A stretch of 6,505 bases of DNA from Alphaproteobacteria bacterium (lineage in GTDB: Bacteria; Pseudomonadota; Alphaproteobacteria; Acetobacterales; Acetobacteraceae). Shown one piece after another: positions 1 through 3,474 of the stretch. Location: positions 1-6,505 of the forward strand of contig JAAFHD010000212.1 of NCBI GenBank assembly GCA_013298245.1, given 5' to 3'. The notes under the pieces were generated by a model. The model searched no databases. It saw only the letters and a list, made by a program, of their open reading frames with translations, and was not told the origin of the DNA. Each line of letters opens with the position of its first letter. The first letter of the stretch is position 1. Both the position numbers and the translations under genes were made by a program.

Positions 1-180
1 TTCGGCCAGCAGCACCGGGTTGGGCCGGCCCATCATGTCCCAGGTCAGGGCCGCCCAAAGGCCCAGGCACTCGCCAAAGGCCTGGCAGATTTCCGGGCTG
101 GTGGTGAAGTGTTCCAGCGCATCGCCGCGGGCGTAGAAGGCGGCATTGGCCGCGGCCATGAAGTGGTCCAGGCGTTGCAT
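1..180 (-). CDS. MidA/NDUFAF7-family SAM-dependent methyltransferase (N-terminal 60 codons, cut by window edge)
   Basis: The visible 60 residues begin MQRLDHFMAAANAAFYARGD and continue with FTTSPEICQAFGECLGLW. This matches the FTTaPEisQmFGE...G.W signature of the COG1565 (MidA) family, where it precedes the SAM-binding loop; the loop itself would lie beyond the left edge. The mitochondrial relative NDUFAF7 methylates an arginine of a complex I subunit; the bacterial substrate is not established. The start is well fixed because a TAG lies immediately before the ATG in the same frame. That makes the N-terminus shorter than in many homologues, which carry some 20-30 extra residues; short forms are, to my recollection, usual in Acetobacteraceae. 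No clear Shine-Dalgarno sequence precedes the ATG. It lies 94 bp downstream of lgt on the same strand, so co-transcription is likely. The family call is fairly firm, but the function is inferred. Confidence 0.8.
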   Translation of the reverse strand, partial: MQRLDHFMAAANAAFYARGDALEHFTTSPEICQAFGECLGLWAALTWDMMGRPNPVLLAE

Positions 181-188
181 CTAGGGCA

Positions 189-270
189 GATCGCATGCGG
201 AACGCATGCGCGAAGATGCGCGCCAAACGCGAGCATGGATTGGGCTGACCGATCGCATGCAAGGCGTTCC
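189..270. repeat. CGCATGCG hairpin and GATCGCATGC direct repeat in the lgt-methyltransferase gap
   Basis: Between the lgt stop and the methyltransferase ATG, CGCATGCG occurs at 192-199 and again at 203-210, separated by GAA. Because CGCATGCG is self-complementary, the two copies form an 8-bp perfect stem with a 3-nt loop on either strand. The 10-mer GATCGCATGC occurs at 189-198 and 251-260. GGAACGC (199-205) is also complementary to GCGTTCC (264-270), so a longer alternative fold is possible. No T-run follows the hairpin in the direction of transcription, so it does not look like an intrinsic terminator. The repeats are visible directly; any role in mRNA processing, protein binding or translation of the downstream gene is inference. 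Confidence 0.6.
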
Positions 271-274
271 CGAT

Positions 275-1057
275 CTATGCACGGGCGCGCCGCATCAGCC
301 AGATACCCACGGCCAACATGGGCAAGGACAAGAGCTGCCCCATGGTGGCGATGCCGGCCAGGTAGCCCAGATGCGCGTCCGGTTCGCGGAAGAATTCGCC
401 GATGATGCGTGCCACCCCCATGCCCGCAATCAGTGCGCCGGTCAGGAAGCCGACGCGCGCGCGCAAGGCCGGCCGGCTGGCCAGGAACAGCATGACCGCC
501 AGCAGCAGCGCGCCCTCCAGGAAGGCCTGGTAGAGCTGGCTGGGGTGGCGCGGCGTTTGCAGCGGGTCGGTCGGGAAGATCATCGCCCAGGGCACGGTGC
601 TGGGGCGGCCATACAATTCTGCGTTCACGAAGTTGGCCAGGCGGCCCAAAAGCAGCCCGATCGGCACGCCGACGGCCACGCGGTCGCCAAAGGCCAGCGG
701 GTTGATGGTCTGGCTGCGGGTGAACCACCAGGCGGCGATGATCACGCCGAGCGCCCCGCCATGGAAGGACATGCCGCCCTGCCAGATCATCGGGATTTCC
801 CAAGGGTGGAACAGGAAATGCCCGGGCCGGTAGAACAGCACATAGCCCAGCCGCCCGCCCAGGATGATGCCCAGCGTTGCCCAGGTGACGAAGTCATCGG
901 TCTTTTCCGGCGTGCCGATGGCCGGTGCGGCCTGCGCCACGCGGCGCACGATGCGCCAGCACAGCACGATGCCCAGAATATACGCCAGGGCGTACCAACG
1001 AATGGCCAGCGGCCCGATCTGCAACGCGACAGGGTCGATCATCGGGAAGGGAAGCAT
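275..1057 (-). CDS. lgt: Prolipoprotein diacylglyceryl transferase
   Basis: Lgt transfers diacylglycerol from phosphatidylglycerol to the lipobox cysteine of prolipoproteins, the first step of lipoprotein maturation, in the inner membrane. The 260-residue product has the usual family length and several hydrophobic segments (about 15-40, 58-77, 98-112, 126-140, 180-195, 202-222, 233-255). Diagnostic motifs are RWYALAY at 20-26, FHGGALGV at 98-105, the Lgt signature GRLANFVNAELYGR at 138-151, HPSQLY at 171-176 and GEFFREPDAHLGYL at 220-233. H99, R139 and N142 align with E. coli H103, R143 and N146; Y22 corresponds to Y26. The ATG at 1057 is preferred over the next ATG (codon 6) because GAGG lies just upstream of it, whereas codon 6 has no ribosome binding site. 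It is divergent from the UbiK-type gene and followed by the MidA-type methyltransferase, an arrangement common in Alphaproteobacteria. Identification is secure. Confidence 0.97.
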   Translation of the reverse strand: MLPFPMIDPVALQIGPLAIRWYALAYILGIVLCWRIVRRVAQAAPAIGTPEKTDDFVTWATLGIILGGRLGYVLFYRPGHFLFHPWEIPMIWQGGMSFHGGALGVIIAAWWFTRSQTINPLAFGDRVAVGVPIGLLLGRLANFVNAELYGRPSTVPWAMIFPTDPLQTPRHPSQLYQAFLEGALLLAVMLFLASRPALRARVGFLTGALIAGMGVARIIGEFFREPDAHLGYLAGIATMGQLLSLPMLAVGIWLMRRARA

Positions 1058-1114
1058 GCGGCCTCGTCTGTTGCGGCGCCGCAGGGTATAAGCGGTTTAT
1101 GCGCGGAGGGCACG
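1058..1114. promoter_or_regulatory. Divergent lgt/ubiK promoter region with 12-bp palindrome
   Basis: Both divergent genes must be started from these 57 bp or from inside each other. TATAAG at 1087-1092 matches the sigma-70 -10 consensus at five of six positions and lies 22 bp before the UbiK ATG, but no good -35 stands at the right distance. A perfect 12-bp palindrome, TGCGGCGCCGCA at 1072-1083, lies in the would-be spacer of that promoter. GGAGG at 1105-1109 is the UbiK ribosome binding site (5-nt spacing). The palindrome could be an operator for both genes, but this is inference. Confidence 0.4.
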
Positions 1115-1360
1115 ATGACCGTACGAAGCCGGTTGGATGATGTGGCGGGTGTGGCCGGTGGCGCCTTCAGCCTGCTGTCGGGCCTGAAGGCGGAGGCCGA
1201 GGCGCTGGCCAAGTCGCGCGCGGATGCCTTCGCGCAGAAGATGGAATTGGTGCGGCGCGAGGAATTTGACGCCGTGATGGATCTGGCCAGGCGGGCGCTG
1301 GAACGGGTTGAGGCGCTGGAGGCGCGGGTCGCGGCGCTGGAAGCCAAGCCCGGTTCGTAA
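1115..1360 (+). CDS. ubiK: UbiK-type (BMFP domain) ubiquinone accessory factor
   Basis: This 81-residue protein has the BMFP/UbiK layout (COG2960): an N-terminal stretch with small residues (VAGVAGGAFSLLSGL, about 10-24), a charged linker, the conserved MELVRREEFDAVMDLARRA at 43-61, and a C-terminal coiled coil (about 52-77) with leucine/alanine heptads ending in EALEARVAALEAK. E. coli UbiK (YqiC) is a trimeric, membrane-associated accessory factor that supports the Ubi complex in aerobic ubiquinone synthesis. The same role here is inferred from family membership. The ATG has a GGAGG five bases upstream. In the same frame the reading frame stays open far upstream through the antisense of lgt, but that extension has no homology logic. 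The gene is divergent from lgt and its stop lies 5 bp from the stop of the convergent M15 peptidase gene, with no visible terminator between them. Confidence 0.85.
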   Translation: MTVRSRLDDVAGVAGGAFSLLSGLKAEAEALAKSRADAFAQKMELVRREEFDAVMDLARRALERVEALEARVAALEAKPGS

Positions 1361-1365
1361 TTACG

Positions 1366-1899
1366 TTACTGAACGGGCGGCTTGTCCTGGATAGGCGGTG
1401 GCGCGGGTGCATGCTGCGGCCCGGTCCACAGCGCGATGGAAGCGGCCATGTTTTCCGCCCAGGACGCATCGCCGCCCTCCGGGAAGCGCCCTTCGCGCAG
1501 CGCGCTGGTCGAGGTGCCCGCGATTTGCACATGCGGCGTTTCGAATTGCAGCCGCGCCAGCCCGAATGATGCGGCGATCTCGTGAAAGCGGGTCCACATG
1601 CCCTTCTTGGGTTCTTCCCAGGTCCAGTTGCCATTGACCTTGAACACCAGGTCCGACGCCAGGCCGTATTGGTGATAGGACGACCAGGGCTCGGCATAGG
1701 TCACGATATTGCCCGGCCTGGTGCGGCCTTGCCCAAACAGATGCGCCTGGCGCGCCGGTGTGCGGTAGGCTTCGAAGACCAGCAGCGGGATTTTCTCGGC
1801 CGCCAGCTTGGCCAGCGTCTTGCCCAGCGCATCCCGGAAGGCGGGGTGCAGAAGCGCCATGTCAGTGTCGCGCGCGATGGGGTTGGCGAAATCAGGCAT
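1366..1899 (-). CDS. M15-family metallopeptidase (peptidoglycan D,D- or L,D-type peptidase, endolysin-like)
   Basis: The 177-residue protein carries the M15 (VanY/CwlK-like) zinc site: SSYHQYGLASD at 73-83 supplies ligands H76 and D83, and FETPHVQI at 119-126 supplies the catalytic base E120 and third ligand H123. The upstream motif EAYRTPARQAHLFGQGRTRP (43-62) is also typical; R46 is the conserved substrate-binding arginine. Such enzymes cleave peptide cross-links or stem peptides in peptidoglycan. The C-terminus is a proline-rich tail (about 155-177). No signal peptide is visible: the N-terminus MPDFANPIARDTDMALLHP is not hydrophobic. Access to the wall would therefore need another route, or the protein acts like phage endolysins. 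The ATG at 1899 has a good AGGAG seven bases upstream, which favours it over the methionine at codon 14. It converges on the UbiK gene and diverges from the YbjN gene. Family is secure; the precise bond cleaved is not. Confidence 0.9.
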   Translation of the reverse strand: MPDFANPIARDTDMALLHPAFRDALGKTLAKLAAEKIPLLVFEAYRTPARQAHLFGQGRTRPGNIVTYAEPWSSYHQYGLASDLVFKVNGNWTWEEPKKGMWTRFHEIAASFGLARLQFETPHVQIAGTSTSALREGRFPEGGDASWAENMAASIALWTGPQHAPAPPPIQDKPPVQ

Positions 1900-2122
1900 C
1901 CGACTTCTCCTGCGATCCGCGCTGGGTATACCACCTTGGCCGGGGCAGTGGGGAAATTGTCACAAAGCTATCCCCAGGAACCCGATCAAACATCCCTTGC
2001 GGCGCGGATTCGCCCCTGCCTACCCTGTATCTAGTGGTGCCGCTGCCGAATCGTCCCAATCCCTGGGCTGGGGGGCCCTGGGCGGGGGGCGCGGCCCGGT
2101 CGCCCGGACAGGGGGTTTTGCG
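1900..2122. other. Divergent spacer between M15 peptidase and YbjN gene
   Basis: These 223 bp contain no convincing gene. The M15 ribosome binding site (AGGAG on the minus strand) lies at the left end, GGTATACC, an 8-bp palindrome, at 1925-1932, and TTGTCACAA (TTGT-C-ACAA) at 1957-1965. TTGTCA at 1957-1962 resembles a -35 box for rightward transcription, but no matching -10 stands 16-18 bp downstream. A G-rich tandem repeat occupies 2061-2089. AGGGGG at 2110-2115 is the probable ribosome binding site of the YbjN gene. Promoters must be here for both genes, but I cannot place them with confidence. Confidence 0.5.
2061..2089 (+). repeat. Imperfect G-rich tandem repeat forming a G-quadruplex motif
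   Basis: CCCTGGGCTGGGGGG (2061-2075) is followed directly by CCCTGGGCGGGGGG (2076-2089), the same unit lacking one T. On the coding strand this gives G-runs of 3, 6, 3 and 6 with loops of 2, 4 and 1 bases (2065-2089), which satisfies the standard G3+N1-7 quadruplex pattern. It ends 33 bp before the YbjN ATG, so it would lie in the promoter or 5' untranslated region. CCC runs within the repeat could instead pair with G-runs. Structure formation and any regulatory role are inferred. Confidence 0.55.
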
Positions 2123-2629
2123 ATGTCAGGCATGCTTACCCACGAGACCGAATTCCAGGTCGCCAACCCGCTCGATGTGGTCGAACAGATCCTTGGGCAG
2201 AATGATTGGGTGTGCGAACGCGCCTCGGACAGCGAAATGGTCGCCGAAGCACCCGGTAAATGGTGCGATTACGCCATGTTCTTTTCCTGGACGCCGGAAG
2301 TGGGTGCGATGCATTTCCACTGCGCCTTCGACATGAAGGTGCCGAAGGAACGCCGCGGCGCGTTGCATGAGTTACTCTCCATGGCCAATGAACGCCTGTG
2401 GATTGGGCATTTCGGGCTGGAATCCGAAGACGGCGTGCCGGTCTTCCGCCATGCCGTTCTGCTGCGCGGTGCCGCCGGCGCCAGCGCGGAAAGCCTGGAA
2501 GACCTGATGGATATCGCGCTGACCGAATGCGAACGCTTCTATCCCGCCTTCCAATTCGTGCTGTGGGGCGGCAAGGCCCCGCGCGAGGCGCTGGACGCGG
2601 CCATGCTGGATTGCGTGGGCGAGGCCTGA
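2123..2629 (+). CDS. YbjN domain-containing protein
   Basis: The 168-residue product matches the alphaproteobacterial YbjN family (COG5465, fold related to type III secretion chaperones). It opens with NPLDVVEQILGQNDWVCERA (15-34), followed by EAPGKWCDY (42-50), a strand-rich middle GAMHFHCAFDMKVPKERR (61-78), ERLWIGHFGL (90-99), PVFRHAVLLRG (106-116) and the well-conserved end ALTECERFYPAFQFVLWGG (132-150). YbjN proteins are cytosolic; E. coli YbjN affects motility, stress and envelope phenotypes, but no biochemical function is settled. The ATG at 2123 is preferred because AGGGGG ends 7 bases upstream; the next ATG (2132) has no properly spaced site. No signal peptide is seen. In many Alphaproteobacteria this gene sits beside the UbiK gene and proC; here an M15 peptidase separates it from ubiK and a secreted protease follows directly, probably as an operon. 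Confidence 0.88.
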   Translation: MSGMLTHETEFQVANPLDVVEQILGQNDWVCERASDSEMVAEAPGKWCDYAMFFSWTPEVGAMHFHCAFDMKVPKERRGALHELLSMANERLWIGHFGLESEDGVPVFRHAVLLRGAAGASAESLEDLMDIALTECERFYPAFQFVLWGGKAPREALDAAMLDCVGEA

Positions 2630-3378
2630 AGCCTTCGACGGGCGGATTCACGCCGCCGGCCCTGACGGGCCTTTGGCGATCCGCCCTGGGAGCGCTGCTG
2701 CTGGCCTGGCCAGCAGCAGCACAGCAACCCGTCATCCCGCGCAGCGAACGCCCGGGCCTGGGTGCGACGGACCCGCGCGCGCCGGTCGATGCGCGCGCCG
2801 CCCCCCGGAATGCGCTGGGCCGCGTGCAAAGCCAGGTGACCGGCCGCTGCACCGGCGTGCTGGTGGCGCCCGACCTGGTGCTGACCGCGGCGCATTGCCT
2901 GGTGACCCGCAACCAGACCATCGCGCGCCCGGAATCGCTGCGCTTCCTGCTGGGTTACCGGCTGGGGGAATTCGCGGCCGCGGCCCAGGTGGTGCAGATC
3001 CGCACGGGCGAGGGCTTCGACCCGGTGCGGCGCGGCCCGACCGTGGCGGATTGGGCCTTGCTGCGCCTGGCAGCGCCCTTGGCCGCGCAACCTTTGCCGC
3101 TGTGGGAGGCAAGTCTTTCCGCCGGCCAGCGCGTCATGCTGGCCGGCTATCAGCAGGACCGGCCGGAGGTGCTGTTGGCCGACACCGGTTGCGAATTGCT
3201 GGGGCGGGAGGCCGGGCTGTTGCGCCACAGTTGTTCCGCCACGCGCGGCGCCTCGGGCGCGCCGCTGTTGCTGGTGCTGCCGGATGGGCGGGTGGCGGTG
3301 GCGGGCGTGCTGGCGGTGGCGTTGCGGCATGCGGCGGGTGGGTATGCTGTGCCGGCGGAGAGCATTCCGCGCCGGTGA
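2611..3378 (+). CDS. Secreted trypsin-like serine protease (S1 family)
   Basis: The frame shows a full chymotrypsin-type triad. Counting from a TTG start at 2611 (255 residues), H95 lies in VLTAAHCLV, D147 in VADWALLRL and S215 in TRGASGAPLL. Cysteines at 80/96 (the pair flanking the catalytic His in trypsins) and 194/208 are placed for the usual disulfides. A signal peptide is visible at about 20-38 (hydrophobic core ALGALLLAWPAAA, likely cleaved near AAA-QQ), so the enzyme is exported to the periplasm or outside. Residue 209 onward gives no clear S1 specificity aspartate, so substrate preference is open. There is no ATG in frame before the catalytic core. Possible starts are TTG at 2611, overlapping the YbjN gene by 19 bp, or CTG at 2626, which would give a 4-bp CTGA overlap; neither has a good ribosome binding site. 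The product is certain, the start is not. Tight overlap with the YbjN gene suggests translational coupling. Confidence 0.87.
   Translation: MRGRGLKPSTGGFTPPALTGLWRSALGALLLAWPAAAQQPVIPRSERPGLGATDPRAPVDARAAPRNALGRVQSQVTGRCTGVLVAPDLVLTAAHCLVTRNQTIARPESLRFLLGYRLGEFAAAAQVVQIRTGEGFDPVRRGPTVADWALLRLAAPLAAQPLPLWEASLSAGQRVMLAGYQQDRPEVLLADTGCELLGREAGLLRHSCSATRGASGAPLLLVLPDGRVAVAGVLAVALRHAAGGYAVPAESIPRR
2694..2720. repeat. 27-bp near-perfect palindrome inside the protease signal-peptide codons
   Basis: GCTGCTGCTGGCC (2694-2706) and GGCCAGCAGCAGC (2708-2720) are exact inverted copies around a single central T. As RNA this makes an 11-bp stem with a 5-nt loop. It encodes the signal-peptide core LLLAWPAAA. 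Three successive GCA alanine codons on the right arm are unusual in a gene that otherwise favours GCC and GCG, so the symmetry is not simply a result of normal codon choice. Function is unknown. Confidence 0.7.
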
Positions 3379-3474
3379 CGCCATATCGTTGCATGTCCGG
3401 GACTAATTTAGGGATGCCATGAACGCGCTGCGCGGCTAAGCTCTCGGCAACGAGAGCCCGGTCAGGATTCACCC
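3379..3474 (+). promoter_or_regulatory. Leader/promoter region of the RTX protein gene
   Basis: These 96 bp separate the protease stop from the RTX start. They contain an AT-rich patch, CTAATTTAG at 3403-3411, unusual in this GC-rich window and a possible promoter element, although no matched -35/-10 pair could be set. Two tiny reading frames follow: MSGTNLGMP (3393-3422) and MNALRG (3419-3439), joined by an ATGA overlap, the second with AGGG five bases before its ATG. AGGA at 3464-3467, seven bases before the ATG at 3475, is the RTX ribosome binding site. The small frames may be chance. Confidence 0.4.
3440..3457 (+). other. GCAA-tetraloop hairpin just upstream of the RTX ribosome binding site
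   Basis: GCTCTCG (3440-3446) pairs perfectly with CGAGAGC (3451-3457) around the loop GCAA (3447-3450), a GNRA tetraloop known to be very stable in RNA. It ends six bases before the AGGA of the RTX gene. No T-run follows, so it is unlikely to be an intrinsic terminator for the protease gene. A role in mRNA stability or translational control of the large exported protein is inference. Confidence 0.65.

Noticed and set aside
45..803. Minus-strand 252-codon frame across the methyltransferase and lgt
   Set aside because: Out of frame with two recognisable proteins on the same strand and composed of Arg/Pro/Ala-rich sequence.
206..1360. Long plus-strand frame that would extend the UbiK protein by about 300 codons
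   Set aside because: The extension lies wholly antisense to lgt, is rich in Arg/Gln/His typical of shadows, and the real start at 1115 has a good ribosome binding site and the family's usual length.
1957..2026. Sigma-70 promoter for the YbjN gene (TTGTCA at 1957 or TTGCGG at 1997)
   Set aside because: Neither -35-like hexamer has a credible -10 box 16-18 bp downstream; the best partners match only about half the consensus.
1808..2122. N-terminal extension of the YbjN protein
   Set aside because: The upstream part overlaps the M15 gene and the G-rich repeat; homologues begin near the ATG at 2123, which has its own ribosome binding site.
2398..2610. ATG-started extension of the protease back into the YbjN gene
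   Set aside because: It would place more than 80 Arg/Gly-rich residues before an otherwise normal signal peptide, fully overlapping a conserved gene.
3440..3457. Intrinsic terminator for the protease gene
   Set aside because: The stem-loop is perfect but no T-run follows, and it stands only 17 bp before the next start codon.
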